DNA from: Ancylomarina sp. 16SWW S1-10-2
GTDB lineage: Bacteria; Bacteroidota; Bacteroidia; Bacteroidales; Marinifilaceae
Length of the DNA stretch: 64,000 nucleotides
NCBI RefSeq assembly: GCF_009669305.1
Contig: NZ_SADB01000006.1
Location: 62,264-126,263 of the forward strand
Direction: 5' to 3'
Shown here: positions 28,870 to 38,591 of the stretch, piece by piece
Layout of the letters: every line of letters begins with the position of its first letter
How positions within the stretch are numbered: the first letter of the stretch is position 1
Notes under the pieces: model-generated
Databases searched by the model: none
What the model was told of the DNA's origin: nothing
What the model saw: only the letters and a program-made list of their open reading frames with translations
Made by a program: the position numbers and the translations under genes

Positions 28870-30507
28870 TTAATAATGAGTTGGTTCTACTGCTTTCTCT
28901 TTTTCCCAAACATTTAATAAATGATTTGGCCTATCTTGAACTACTTTATTAATCCATTCTTGAGAGTAACCAACTGTTTGTGGTCTTCCATTTTCATCTT
29001 TTATATAGCCATCGTTATATTTCGTAATCAGATGTTCAGCTAATTCGAGCCATTTATCTGCAACCAAATCAAGTTGATCATTAGAAAAATCTGAAAGAAA
29101 ACCAGCTGCCAATTCTGGATCGACTTTATATAGTTCTTCTGCAGCTTTATCGATGGCAGGGATATACGCATAAAATTTATCTTCCAATTCTCTTTGTACT
29201 TTCTGTATATCCTTAATCATATCCGAATACCTTAAATCAGAATAATTAGATACAAAATTAAATCTCCACCAAGCTGAATCCCAAGAAAATTTCTCAAGTG
29301 TTCCTTGTCCCCAAATCTTCGATATTTTATTAGTACAACAGTATAGAGGCGTATAACATGTGTAATAGGTGTCGTCAAAACCATACCAAAGTACGCCTCC
29401 AATTTCGTTAGGCAACCACGATCGTGATTGAGCAATAAAAGAAAAACCTGTATTTCTTGTGGAGATAGGTCTCTCCCAAACAGCTGTTTTTCCATCCACA
29501 TCAAGAACCAAAGGACGACAACGGTTGGGACTTCCAAATGGGCCAGCTTCTATTCCTTTTGTCATATCAAATTCAGTACCTTCGTAATGATCTCTTATTA
29601 AAGATGAAACCGCTTTTACATCCAATTTAGAATCTGGTTTTATCCATAATGGATATCGCTCTGCACCAAGTACGCCACGATGATAATCTGTTGCCAATTT
29701 CAAGGATGGTGCACATCGGTTAAATAGGCTCCACACACGTGATTCACAATATCTCAAATTAGCAGGATTAGATGGATCATAGGCTTCATTAAATCGAAAT
29801 GGTTCTCCTGATTCAGGATTATAATAACCTTTCTCAATGGCCAATGAAATCACATTCTCAGAATATAAACAATTTTCAGGATCATCTAGAGGAAATTCTC
29901 CAATTCTAGATTTATTGGCATGTGCAGAAATGTATCCATCAGGCACTTTTCTTGCAACCCAAACAGCACCTTTTCCATTCTTACCTGTACCTGCCATTTC
30001 TAGAATCCAAGCCTCATTGGCATCGGCAATAGAAAAGGATTCTCCTTCGCAATTAAAACCATATTCTTCAGCTAAACTTGTCATTACTTTTACGGCTTCT
30101 AATGCTGTTTTAGAACGCTTAAGAGCAAGCTTCATCAAATTCCAATAATGAATAAGGTTTGATGAATTAACCAACTCAGGTCTTCCTCCAAAGGTTGTTT
30201 CCCCGATAGATACCTGATGTTCATTCATATGAGGGCCTACAATGGCATAAGTATGCAATACTTGCTTAATCTCCCCTAAAACGTTGCCACTCCAATCCTT
30301 TATTTCAAGCATCTCACCAGGTTTATAATCTGCTGCTGCTATAACTCTCAAAAGAGGATGAAATTCACCATCGCAAGTATAAACAACCATAACTGACCCA
30401 TCTTTCGAGGCACCTTTGGTAACAATAAAATTCGTACAAGCAGAAAGATCAAAGACGGTACTGGCTTGAATAAATACAATTAATAAAAACAAATAAATTT
30501 TATTCAT
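28870..30507 (-). CDS. C69 family dipeptidase
   Basis: I take the ATG at 30507 as start (545 aa), because the protein then begins with a signal peptide, MNKIYLFLLIVFIQASTVF, leading to C24 in SACTNFIVTKGASKDGS. In C69 (U34) enzymes this cysteine is the N-terminal nucleophile exposed by processing. Further family motifs are GETTFGGRPEL, EEYGFNCEGESFSIADANEAWILE and RIGEFPLDDPEN. It would hydrolyse dipeptides in the periplasm or extracellularly. It is monocistronic with its own terminator. The upstream in-frame ATG at 30567 adds a basic, non-signal stretch and is unlikely. Confidence 0.9.
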   Translation of the reverse strand: MNKIYLFLLIVFIQASTVFDLSACTNFIVTKGASKDGSVMVVYTCDGEFHPLLRVIAAADYKPGEMLEIKDWSGNVLGEIKQVLHTYAIVGPHMNEHQVSIGETTFGGRPELVNSSNLIHYWNLMKLALKRSKTALEAVKVMTSLAEEYGFNCEGESFSIADANEAWILEMAGTGKNGKGAVWVARKVPDGYISAHANKSRIGEFPLDDPENCLYSENVISLAIEKGYYNPESGEPFRFNEAYDPSNPANLRYCESRVWSLFNRCAPSLKLATDYHRGVLGAERYPLWIKPDSKLDVKAVSSLIRDHYEGTEFDMTKGIEAGPFGSPNRCRPLVLDVDGKTAVWERPISTRNTGFSFIAQSRSWLPNEIGGVLWYGFDDTYYTCYTPLYCCTNKISKIWGQGTLEKFSWDSAWWRFNFVSNYSDLRYSDMIKDIQKVQRELEDKFYAYIPAIDKAAEELYKVDPELAAGFLSDFSNDQLDLVADKWLELAEHLITKYNDGYIKDENGRPQTVGYSQEWINKVVQDRPNHLLNVWEKEKAVEPTHY

Positions 30508-30701
30508 AGGTTTATGATTGAGGTTAGTTTTTCTAGAAAAAAGCTTAGTTCTATTGATATTCAGCAACTAAACCTTCCGAAATTATTAAAAGGACTCAAA
30601 AAAACAAAGTACTAAAGAAGATAAAGCAGAAAATCTGTGCTAAATAGAAACTTTCTTCTTTATTCTATTCAAAAAAGCGACAAGCTATTAGGGGATATAA
30701 A

Positions 30702-30729
30702 AAAAGAGCAGACATAAGTCTGCTCTTTT
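30702..30729 (-). terminator. terminator of the btuB-btuG-like operon
   Basis: A perfect 12-bp stem (30702-30713 with 30718-30729) and 4-nt loop lies 32 bp after the last gene of the B12 operon. A T run follows on the minus strand. Confidence 0.9.
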
Positions 30730-30761
30730 CAAAAACTGTTATATATATCAGTTGGAACTAA

Positions 30762-31835
30762 TTATTTAACCTCTAAAAGCATTAAAGGAGAAATACCAGT
30801 TTCATATTCTTTGATCAAAGTACCATCAGTAGAATAAGTCACAAGTTTACCATTAGCAGTCGTACTTGGTGAAACAAAAGAAAATACTTTATCATCATTA
30901 AAACCAACTCCGTTTAAACCTGAAACGCCATTGACTAAATTCTCAGCCTCAAAACTTTTAGTAGCTGTATCAAAAACTGCAATAGCACCTGAAATTGACC
31001 AATCTGCATTATAAGCTGAAGTCATTACATATAGTTTTGAAAAATCATCATCAGCCGAAATAATATTCACATAACTATTACTGATACCATCAAGTTTATA
31101 CAATTCGTACTCATCAGTATCTGTATTAATATAAGCTAAACCAGTTTCTGTAGAAAAAGAAGAATAAGTACTAATTTGAGAAGCATAAAGATTATCCTTA
31201 TTGTCCTTAATAAAATAACTTGATACTGCTTGAGTTTCAATATAACTAAACACTTCTGTATCTAAATCCATTACAGCAATACTATTCTTATAGTTTAGAG
31301 CAGCGTATAATTTGCCATCAACAATAGCTAAACCTTCAGGTCCTCCTTCTAGTGCGATTTTCTTTTCTACTTTTTTAGTGTCAAGATTTATTTTTGCAAT
31401 ATAAGAAAGAGTAATATCAGCCCAAATATCACCACCCCAACATGATACGTAAAGATAATCTCCATCAGCTACACAATAGCGTGGTTTAATAATATCATCA
31501 GTAATACCATTTTCAGTTTGTTTAAATGTTTGGTCATCAACCCAGAATACTTGATCGGTATTATTTCCCATCATATATATATTTCCGTCGTAGTTATAGG
31601 CATATTGCACATTAGAGATCATAGAAACAGTGTTTACTGTTTCGAAATGATTATTGGTTAAAAGATCATTAACATCATCGTAAACCGAAATACTTGATTT
31701 ATCTGATGAATAACCTCCATAATTTACCACATAACTTGTACCTGCTCCATGATCTTTATCATTATTATCATCAGAATCACATGATGCGAATAAAAAAGCC
31801 GCAATGGCTAAGATCGATAAAAATTTAATTTTCAT
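30762..31835 (-). CDS. surface lipoprotein beta-propeller, BtuG-like (DUF5074)
   Basis: This 357-aa protein has a lipoprotein signal peptide with C19 in LFASCDSDD. The acidic run after the cysteine (DSDDNNDKD) fits the surface-export signal of Bacteroidota lipoproteins. The rest forms seven-bladed YncE-like propeller repeats such as GGPEGLAIVDGKLYAAL. In Bacteroides, BtuG proteins of this type cap BtuB and capture cobalamin with very high affinity. Its position 11 bp after a BtuB-like receptor behind a cobalamin riboswitch supports that role. Ligand binding itself is inferred from context. Confidence 0.82.
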   Translation of the reverse strand: MKIKFLSILAIAAFLFASCDSDDNNDKDHGAGTSYVVNYGGYSSDKSSISVYDDVNDLLTNNHFETVNTVSMISNVQYAYNYDGNIYMMGNNTDQVFWVDDQTFKQTENGITDDIIKPRYCVADGDYLYVSCWGGDIWADITLSYIAKINLDTKKVEKKIALEGGPEGLAIVDGKLYAALNYKNSIAVMDLDTEVFSYIETQAVSSYFIKDNKDNLYASQISTYSSFSTETGLAYINTDTDEYELYKLDGISNSYVNIISADDDFSKLYVMTSAYNADWSISGAIAVFDTATKSFEAENLVNGVSGLNGVGFNDDKVFSFVSPSTTANGKLVTYSTDGTLIKEYETGISPLMLLEVK

Positions 31836-31846
31836 TTTCTTTTATT

Positions 31847-33832
31847 TTAATTGATATTGTATGTTAAACTTAATCTATAATTGATACCAGGCATGGCATA
31901 TCCAAATGTCGACTGATAATCTGTGTCGAGGATATTATTAAGCATACCTTTTATTTTAAATTTATTTTTATTGTTTAGTTTAAATTGGTGCCCTACAGAA
32001 AAATTGAGAAGGAAATAAGATGAAAGAATATTATTGTCTTCCTCATTGGTATATTGCTTGTCAGTGTATTTAAAATCAACTGAAAAATCGGTATTATTAT
32101 AATTAATAGTTGAATAAAAATTACCACTATGTAGGGGAACATATTCCAATTGTCTGCCTACTGCATCGGATATAGTACGTGATTTTTTACGTTCGGTTGA
32201 GGTATATGAATAATTAAATCCTGATTCTGTTTTTAGACCAAAAAATAAGTAATTCCATGCGGTCATTAATTCAAGACCTTTACTTTCTACTTTTTGAACA
32301 TTTTGAGGTTCCCAACCATTATTATTCACCCATAATATCCACTCATCAACATTCAAAAAATAAGTATTTAACTGTATGTGCCCAAAAGTCTCATTATTCG
32401 AATAATTCCACTTAAAGCCTAATTCATAGTTCATACCCTTTTCAGGATTTAAATCTGGATTGCCTTGGTCACCCCAAAAACGATCATTAAAAGTAGGCAC
32501 ACGATAACTTTTAGCTACATTTCCATTTATGTTTAGAGCTTGATTTTCTTTTGAGAATACAAGGTATTTAAAACCAAAAGTTGGTGTGAAAGGAACGCTA
32601 AAATCCGTGACCAAACCTTGACGTAAATTGATTGTAGCCGTTAGTTTACGATTAATTTTGTGAAAATATGAGGCATAAAAATCGAGTCTGTCTTCATATT
32701 CTAAATCATCAGAATAAGTATAGACTGTGGGGGAAATTCGGCTAGCTTTTACACCAATTTTATAACTTATTTTTTTATTAAGCTCATGTTCTACACTTGC
32801 TTCTCCAATTATACGTTGAGTCTGAATAGTATCATCTGTGTTTCCATTATCAATACCTATATCGTATACATAACCACCACTAAGTTCATATTTAAAGAGC
32901 TTTTTATTGTTTTTATATGATGTCCACAATCTAATATGTTTATCTTCATAGGGCTCCTTCTGTTCAGGTTTATAGTAATTCTGTTGCATATTTTGCTGAA
33001 TCTGATGCCAATCTTTCTCTAACCAAAGATTAAATATGAGAGTCTCTTCCTCCGAAAATTTATAATTTAATTCTTGAATTAAACCCTTGTTTTCGACAGA
33101 TGCATTTCGCTGTTTATCTTCAATCTGAAAAATACTTTTTTCAAAATCATGCACAGCTGTGTTCGTAAATTTAAAATTATTGTCTTTCTTGTAGAAATAA
33201 GCTCTTGTTACAGATTCAAACTTACCGTTGCCTAAATAAATTTTTGTTCCATATAACTCTTCACCAAAAGAGCCATGGGAAATTCTTGCCTCTGCTTTAA
33301 CTCCTTTAGTCCAATTGTTTCTGAGACCAAGATGTATGGCTCCACCAATACTCCCCGAACCATTTACAGTACTAGCACTACCAAATTGAACTCCGACTTC
33401 ATCGAATAGGTACATAGGCACATTACTCATGTTCGACTGTCCTAATGTTAGTGAATTAAGGTTGATTCCTCCAAAGTTAACACTTGTATGGTTAGGTGAA
33501 GTACCTCGTAAGCGTATGGTGGATAAAGTTCCTGCAGTTGATTTTAGAACAATAGGAAGCGTTCGTGATAATAACTGTTCTAAACTTCCATCTCGATAAG
33601 CATCGAACTTGCGATCTGGAATCATTTCAATTTTTGCCCCTGATTGATATTTTTTAAGCTTGCCATAACTCACCACCTCATTTAGTTGAATGGTATCGAA
33701 TACAGTTAAAATATTCGTCTTTTGCGCATTTATAGAAATGCTATCACTAGCCGTATAAAAAGCACAAGAAATATTTGAATAAGCTGGGCTTAAAGCAAAA
33801 AACAATAGAATACAAATAAGTATCTTCTTCAT
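31847..33832 (-). CDS. btuB: TonB-dependent cobalamin receptor
   Basis: Outer-membrane receptor of 661 aa from the ATG at 33832. The protein then starts with a signal peptide, MKKILICILLFFALSPAYS. A plug domain follows with SLEQLLSRTLPIVLKSTAGTLSTIRLRGTSPNHTSVNFGG, given here in part only, then a barrel ending LSLTYNIN. An ATG at 33907 lies inside the leader, just beyond the riboswitch, and is rejected as start. The cobalamin riboswitch upstream and the BtuG-like lipoprotein downstream identify it as the B12 receptor rather than a siderophore receptor. It imports corrinoids using TonB energy. Confidence 0.88.
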   Translation of the reverse strand: MKKILICILLFFALSPAYSNISCAFYTASDSISINAQKTNILTVFDTIQLNEVVSYGKLKKYQSGAKIEMIPDRKFDAYRDGSLEQLLSRTLPIVLKSTAGTLSTIRLRGTSPNHTSVNFGGINLNSLTLGQSNMSNVPMYLFDEVGVQFGSASTVNGSGSIGGAIHLGLRNNWTKGVKAEARISHGSFGEELYGTKIYLGNGKFESVTRAYFYKKDNNFKFTNTAVHDFEKSIFQIEDKQRNASVENKGLIQELNYKFSEEETLIFNLWLEKDWHQIQQNMQQNYYKPEQKEPYEDKHIRLWTSYKNNKKLFKYELSGGYVYDIGIDNGNTDDTIQTQRIIGEASVEHELNKKISYKIGVKASRISPTVYTYSDDLEYEDRLDFYASYFHKINRKLTATINLRQGLVTDFSVPFTPTFGFKYLVFSKENQALNINGNVAKSYRVPTFNDRFWGDQGNPDLNPEKGMNYELGFKWNYSNNETFGHIQLNTYFLNVDEWILWVNNNGWEPQNVQKVESKGLELMTAWNYLFFGLKTESGFNYSYTSTERKKSRTISDAVGRQLEYVPLHSGNFYSTINYNNTDFSVDFKYTDKQYTNEEDNNILSSYFLLNFSVGHQFKLNNKNKFKIKGMLNNILDTDYQSTFGYAMPGINYRLSLTYNIN

Positions 33833-33936
33833 TATCATTTTGATAGCAAAGGAAATATAAGGAATGGGTCTATTTACCTGGATTATATAAGACACAGTTC
33901 CAAACATTTTCTCCGAATGTTTTGAAAATTAAGTTT

Positions 33937-34120
33937 GCATTGGCAGGTCTTCTGACTTACTCAACTTTTTCGGCCTTCCCATCCGCCTAAGGCGAACAGT
34001 GGCATTGCAGTAAAAAAGCGTTTTATGAGCTTACAGCTACGGGAACAGCTCCGGATTTACACCGGATTCCCTTTTCATCTCTATCTGACAAAAGTCAGAT
34101 TCACGAGAACCAATTACGCT
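33937..34120 (-). ncRNA. cobalamin riboswitch
   Basis: On the minus strand the order is right for the B12 riboswitch: a GGTTCTCGTG P0/P2 region, GGGAATCCGGTGTAAATCC (core of P3-P4), GCTGTTCCCGTAGCTGTAA, a P6-like GCCTTAGGCG hairpin region, and finally AGTCAGAAGACCTGCC, the B12 box. It ends about 105 bp before the btuB start. It is expected to shut off the btuB-btuG mRNA when adenosylcobalamin is plentiful. Confidence 0.95.
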
Positions 34121-34121
34121 G

Positions 34122-34129
34122 CAAATGTA
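34122..34129 (-). promoter_or_regulatory. -7 box of the B12 operon
   Basis: TACATTTG on the minus strand is a perfect TAnnTTTG and would place the transcript start at the very beginning of the riboswitch. No good TTTG is seen at -33. Confidence 0.55.
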
Positions 34130-34216
34130 TAAAAAAAAACAAAATCAGACAGACCTATCTCTTATTTATAATCAATTATTAAACATACTGTTATTGAACC
34201 CATAAGGATATAAACA

Positions 34217-34246
34217 AAAAAGAGCTGCTCCCTTAATGGAACAGCC
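34217..34246 (-). terminator. terminator of the 204-aa hypothetical gene
   Basis: On the minus strand an 11-bp stem with two G-U pairs, a 6-nt loop and a following run of Ts. It separates the gene at 34327 from the riboswitch operon. Confidence 0.75.
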
Positions 34247-34326
34247 CTATTCAATAAAAAAAGATGTCATTTAACAATCACATCTTCTTATTTAGATTTC
34301 AATATAATTGCGTTTTAAAAATATAT

Positions 34327-34941
34327 TTAATGATCAATTTGAATCTTCTTTTTTAATTTACCAACCAGAACGTACAACTTCTTAATTAGTTGCTCATCGA
34401 GCAACCATTGTTCTGTAATATAAATACCTAATGTTGATTTATTCTTCAAATCAGGAACAATTCCAGTATCGATATGATTCACACAAAGCTTAAGTCTTGG
34501 ATCTAGCTTAAAAATTTCAAGGATTAAGCTTTGAAGAGTCTGACTATAAAAAAGTTTCCCTGAAAAGCGCTCATCATTTTCCTCAATAATGACTTTGGAA
34601 TCAAATTTCCTCGACTGCGTTTTAAACCTTAACTTCTTAGAAAAGAGTTTCATCTTATCTAGGATATTTTTCTGACGAACCTTAATAAGAGTCGAAGAAG
34701 GAAATTCGATGGGAAAAAAGAAACCACTATACATGGCACTATCACCAACAGCAGCCATATCACAATAACTCACAAAATAAGCTTCATTATCAGCCAAATT
34801 AGATATAATGACATGTTGCTTAACCAAATGACGCGGATTTATACCACTCGCAACATATGTTTTCTCATCACAATCAATATCCCGTTTTGTTTTCTTTGCA
34901 AATTCTTTCAGTTCTTGAATCGCTGTTTTTTCTTCTTCCAT
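34327..34941 (-). CDS. hypothetical cytoplasmic protein, 204 aa
   Basis: I do not recognise the family. There is no signal peptide or membrane segment; the N-terminus is a charged helix (MEEEKTAIQELKEFAKKTKR). The centre has a hydrophobic beta-rich portion with YFVSYCDMAAVGDSAMYSGFFFP, and the C-terminus is lysine-rich (KLKKKIQIDH). It starts 42 bp after the small PLDc_N-like gene and has its own terminator, so the two may form an operon. Coding is supported by length, codon pattern and flanking signals. Confidence 0.7.
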   Translation of the reverse strand: MEEEKTAIQELKEFAKKTKRDIDCDEKTYVASGINPRHLVKQHVIISNLADNEAYFVSYCDMAAVGDSAMYSGFFFPIEFPSSTLIKVRQKNILDKMKLFSKKLRFKTQSRKFDSKVIIEENDERFSGKLFYSQTLQSLILEIFKLDPRLKLCVNHIDTGIVPDLKNKSTLGIYITEQWLLDEQLIKKLYVLVGKLKKKIQIDH

Positions 34942-34983
34942 TCTTCTTTCTAATTAAAGTTTCAGCTTTTTATTTTTTTTGTT

Positions 34984-35199
34984 TTAAGAAAATCTTCTTT
35001 TTCCTTTCATGAACGACCTATTTCTCTCAGGTTTAGATCCTTTCGTCTGAGTTAACAGATAAATAATTGGTCCAATAACAGGAGGAACAAAAGCTAATAT
35101 TAAACGAAATACACCATTCCGTTGACTCACCTTACTAAAGGCATCTATTATTACAAAAAGGTGCAGGGCTAATATTAGAATTGTGATAAATATTTCCAT
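34984..35199 (-). CDS. small membrane protein, PLDc_N-like
   Basis: A 71-aa protein with two hydrophobic helices (about 3-20 and 32-48), separated by a short polar loop with RNGVFRLILAFVPPVIGPIIY, followed by a basic tail. This matches the phospholipase D nuclease N-terminal (PLDc_N) type of two-helix membrane anchor found as free-standing small proteins. Function unknown. It lies directly upstream of the 204-aa gene on the same strand. Confidence 0.7.
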   Translation of the reverse strand: MEIFITILILALHLFVIIDAFSKVSQRNGVFRLILAFVPPVIGPIIYLLTQTKGSKPERNRSFMKGKRRFS

Positions 35200-35327
35200 T
35201 CAACTTGATTTATGTTTTCTATTTTAATTTACATAAAACTAGTCAATATATTCAAATAATATACTATGTATGAAAACTAAAATCATAACCCAAGTTGAAT
35301 CTAATGTCTGATTTATTAGCACAAAAA

Positions 35328-35355
35328 AACGCCTATCAAATTAATAATAGGCGTT
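35328..35355 (-). terminator. terminator of galE
   Basis: A 9-bp stem (35328-35336 with 35347-35355), preceded by an A tract that gives Ts on the minus strand, 25 bp beyond the galE stop. Confidence 0.8.
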
Positions 35356-35379
35356 GGAATTATCTTTTTAAGATCGATA

Positions 35380-36402
35380 TTATTCTCCAATATGTTTTTG
35401 CCATTTCCAAGCAGAAAGAAGTGTTTCGTCCAGTGTACTTTCAGCTTTCCAGCCAAGTTCTTCATTAGCAAAGGTTGTATCTGCATAAATTTGCTCAATA
35501 TCACCTGCACGACGGGCTACAATCTTATGAGGAACTTTTTCTCCCGTTGCTCTTTCGAATGATTCAATAATCTCTAATACAGAAACACCATTTCCTGTTC
35601 CTACATTAAAGTATTCGCAGTTTGTTTTATTCTTATCGTTCAATAAACGTTCGATGGCTACAACGTGTGCTTTAGCTAAATCTACAACGTGAATATAATC
35701 GCGAATAGCTGATCCGTCAGGGGTGTTGTAGTCGTCTCCAAATACACTTAACTCAGGACGAATACCAGCAACAGTTTGTGTTAAGAATGGAATTAAATTA
35801 TTAGGCACTCCAAGTGGTAATTCACCAATCTTAGCTGTTTCGTGTGCTCCAATAGGGTTAAAATATCTCAATGCAATACCCTTCAATTCAGGATAAGCTT
35901 TTATTGTATCACGAATAATATCCTCGCAAATACTCTTTGTATTTCCATATGGAGATTCAGCTTCTTTACGAGGTGTTTCCTCGGTTACAGGTAATTTATC
36001 TGGTTGACCATAAACGGTACATGATGATGAAAACACCAAATTTGGCACCTTATACTCAATCATGCTCGACATAATATTCATTAATGAATTTAGATTGTTG
36101 TTGTAATACATTAATGGTTTATCAACCGACTCACCAACTGCCTTGGATGCAGCAAAATGAATAACAGCTTCAAGATTTGAATACTTCTTAAAGAAAGCAT
36201 CAACCTTTAACTTATCAGTCAAATCAAACTCCTCAAATTTTGGAAGTATGCCTGTAATCTCTTTAATTTTGTCTAAAACCTCAACTTTCGAATTCGAAAG
36301 ATTATCCACAATAACCACATCGTAGCCATTATTCTGTAATTCAACAACTGTATGCGAACCTATAAAACCAGTACCTCCTGTAACAAGAATTTGTTTACTC
36401 AT
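35380..36402 (-). CDS. galE: UDP-glucose 4-epimerase
   Basis: A 340-aa extended SDR with VTGGTGFIGSH at residues 7-17 for NAD, FAASKAVGESV, SSSCTVYG with the active-site serine, and the YxxxK motif in SPYGNTKS. RYFNPIGAHE and RDYIHVVDLAKAH are GalE hallmarks. It interconverts UDP-glucose and UDP-galactose for glycan synthesis. It is monocistronic between a terminator and a 165-bp promoter gap. Confidence 0.93.
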   Translation of the reverse strand: MSKQILVTGGTGFIGSHTVVELQNNGYDVVIVDNLSNSKVEVLDKIKEITGILPKFEEFDLTDKLKVDAFFKKYSNLEAVIHFAASKAVGESVDKPLMYYNNNLNSLMNIMSSMIEYKVPNLVFSSSCTVYGQPDKLPVTEETPRKEAESPYGNTKSICEDIIRDTIKAYPELKGIALRYFNPIGAHETAKIGELPLGVPNNLIPFLTQTVAGIRPELSVFGDDYNTPDGSAIRDYIHVVDLAKAHVVAIERLLNDKNKTNCEYFNVGTGNGVSVLEIIESFERATGEKVPHKIVARRAGDIEQIYADTTFANEELGWKAESTLDETLLSAWKWQKHIGE

Positions 36403-36567
36403 ATCTATATTTTAAAAACGTATCATAATTATATTTTGCTCATATTCAGTTAACGAATAACAGACTCACAAAATTCAGAACAAAGAAACAGTTTTCATCT
36501 AAATTTTTCTTCCTAAATTATTTTTTTTCTAACATAAATTTAGACAAAACTAGATTTTCAGCTCATA

Positions 36568-38154
36568 TTATTCCACCTTCTGCATGACAACTTCTTCCTC
36601 CCAAGGAACCAAAGGCGATGAATAATAGTTGATTCCCATGTACTCAAATCTAGTTTTTTGCATGCCTAAACGCACTTTATACTCATCCCACGATTTATCA
36701 GCTTGACTTGACCAACCAAGCTCTGCATAACCAAGCAATCGTGGAAAAACGAGATATTCAATATCATCGATAGTTTCAACCGTCTCGGTCCATAGTGGAG
36801 CTTCAATACCTACAATATTCTCTTTGCTTATGCCATCAACAAATGTTTCAAGAGACCAATCGTAGGCCTTATCAAGCTCGATATAACCGGCCCAATGCAA
36901 ACCAAGCGGACATATTGAATCGTACTGCATATCCATATAAGCTCTAGGTGCTGGAGACATAATAATTTTCACATTTTGCTTAACAGCATCCAAAGCTGTT
37001 TTACTTTTAAGATGCCAAAATTGAGCTAAGGTATTCTCTTTCAGTTTTGCAGCTGAAATATCGGCCCATCCAATCATCTTTTTTCCATGAGCGTGCACAA
37101 TTTTTTGTACTCTATTTATAAATTTGATATAATCTTTTTTCTTGGTTGCATGAGATTCGTCACCACCAATATGAATGTATTCACCAGGCGTAATAGCTGC
37201 TAGTTCACGAATAACATCATCGATAAATTTATAGGTAATCTCTTTATCGGTAGCCAATGTGCTAAAGCCAACTCGAGTTCCGGTATAAAGACTTGGCGAC
37301 TTGCCGTTGGCATTTAATTCGGCATAAGATGCCAAAGCTGCATTCGTATGGCCTGGCATATCAATTTCAGGAATTACAGTGATAAAACACTCTTGTGCAT
37401 ACTTCACAATATCAATATACTGAGCCTGTGTAAAAAATCCACCTTTTCCACCTCCTACTTGAGTACTTCCACCATATTTGGTTAGGTTTGGCCACGATTT
37501 AATTTCAATTCGCCATCCCTGATCATCTGCCAAGTGCAAATGCAAAATATTCATTTTGTAAGCAGCCAATAAATCAATGTATCGCTTCACATCGGACACA
37601 TCGAAAAAATGACGAGCTACATCCAGCATAGCGCCTCTGTATTCATAATTTGGAGTATCCTCAATGGTTCCGCTAGCCAATTCCCAAGGTCCATTTTGCA
37701 ATTCTTTCGATTCTATTCGAGCAGGCAATAACTGTCGTATGGTTTGTATACCTCTAAATAAGCCAGCCAATTGGTAAGCTTCCAAAACAACACGCTTTTC
37801 AGTAATATTTAAATGATACCCCTCATCGCCCCATGCTGTTGAATCTTTATTCAAAAAAAGAGCAATCCCCCTTTTCGAAACCGGTTTATTTGTAGTTCTT
37901 ACCTCAGTTTGAAATCCTGTTGCTGGAGCAACAAAATCGGCCAAGTAGTCTGCAATAGCTTTAACTCCTTCTTGTTCTGCAGACAAGTAGATTTTTGTTC
38001 TAGCTGTCCAATCGAATGAACTGCCTGTCGCAACAAGTTTTGTTGGTTTCGGTATCAAGTTCTCCTTTAAAAGATCTTTGGGTGTTGGCGTTTTACACGA
38101 GACAAGCGCGATTGTAAGTAAAAGCACTTGGCTAAAATTCATAAGTCGATTCAT
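36568..38154 (-). CDS. GH20 beta-N-acetylhexosaminidase, lipoprotein
   Basis: From the ATG at 38154 the protein has 528 aa and begins MNRLMNFSQVLLLTIALVSC, a lipoprotein signal with the lipid cysteine at residue 20. A GH20b N-terminal domain follows, then the catalytic barrel with MLDVARHFFDV, LHLHLADDQGWRIE and the catalytic pair in HIGGDESH. It removes terminal GlcNAc or GalNAc from glycans such as chitin oligomers or peptidoglycan fragments, at the periplasmic or outer surface. An in-frame ATG at 38166 is a possible alternative start. Confidence 0.92.
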   Translation of the reverse strand: MNRLMNFSQVLLLTIALVSCKTPTPKDLLKENLIPKPTKLVATGSSFDWTARTKIYLSAEQEGVKAIADYLADFVAPATGFQTEVRTTNKPVSKRGIALFLNKDSTAWGDEGYHLNITEKRVVLEAYQLAGLFRGIQTIRQLLPARIESKELQNGPWELASGTIEDTPNYEYRGAMLDVARHFFDVSDVKRYIDLLAAYKMNILHLHLADDQGWRIEIKSWPNLTKYGGSTQVGGGKGGFFTQAQYIDIVKYAQECFITVIPEIDMPGHTNAALASYAELNANGKSPSLYTGTRVGFSTLATDKEITYKFIDDVIRELAAITPGEYIHIGGDESHATKKKDYIKFINRVQKIVHAHGKKMIGWADISAAKLKENTLAQFWHLKSKTALDAVKQNVKIIMSPAPRAYMDMQYDSICPLGLHWAGYIELDKAYDWSLETFVDGISKENIVGIEAPLWTETVETIDDIEYLVFPRLLGYAELGWSSQADKSWDEYKVRLGMQKTRFEYMGINYYSSPLVPWEEEVVMQKVE

Positions 38155-38263
38155 TATTGTTAGCAATTTACAAGTCTAAATAGAGGAATAATTACATTTG
38201 AAGCTAAAGATAATCATTATAATTTTTTTTTTAAAATCATGCTTTGATTCATTGCATATATTG

Positions 38264-38294
38264 AAAAAGGTGTAATCGCTTGATCACACCCTTT
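38264..38294 (-). terminator. terminator of the 55-aa membrane protein gene
   Basis: On the minus strand an 8-9 bp stem with a G-U pair and a 12-nt loop is followed by five Ts. It begins 33 bp after the stop of the small gene. Confidence 0.55.
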
Positions 38295-38326
38295 ACTTCT
38301 TAAATTATATTTTAACCAAATATTTA

Positions 38327-38494
38327 TCACAACTGTTTTTTCTTCATCGAGAAACTTAGAATATTAATTACAATTCCAATAGGAGTACAAGCTCCAGCAA
38401 TTACATACATTCTTCCCGAATCAGGATATTGAACAATTAAAAATACCGAGATAATTAAGAATAATAAACTAATAATGTACAATGCGTTTTTCAT
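38327..38494 (-). CDS. small two-helix membrane protein, 55 aa
   Basis: ATG at 38494 to TGA at 38327. The protein has a hydrophobic helix at about 5-22, a short polar loop with QYPDSGRM, a second hydrophobic helix at 29-48, and a basic end, SMKKKQL. The compact helix-loop-helix with a charged tail, normal codon use for the neighbourhood and a terminator directly downstream support it as real. It sits alone between the hexosaminidase and the 487-aa membrane protein. No function can be assigned. Confidence 0.6.
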   Translation of the reverse strand: MKNALYIISLLFLIISVFLIVQYPDSGRMYVIAGACTPIGIVINILSFSMKKKQL

Positions 38495-38591
38495 ATTGTT
38501 GTCTATTAATAGATTTTTAGTTCCTCTAATTTATAGAAAACATAATAATTTTACAAAATTATTTTAATATACTTTCATTAAAATCAGACAA

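Noticed and set aside
33833-33907. Upstream ATG extending btuB into the leader
   Set aside because: It would add a non-signal stretch ahead of a normal signal peptide and start right after the riboswitch.
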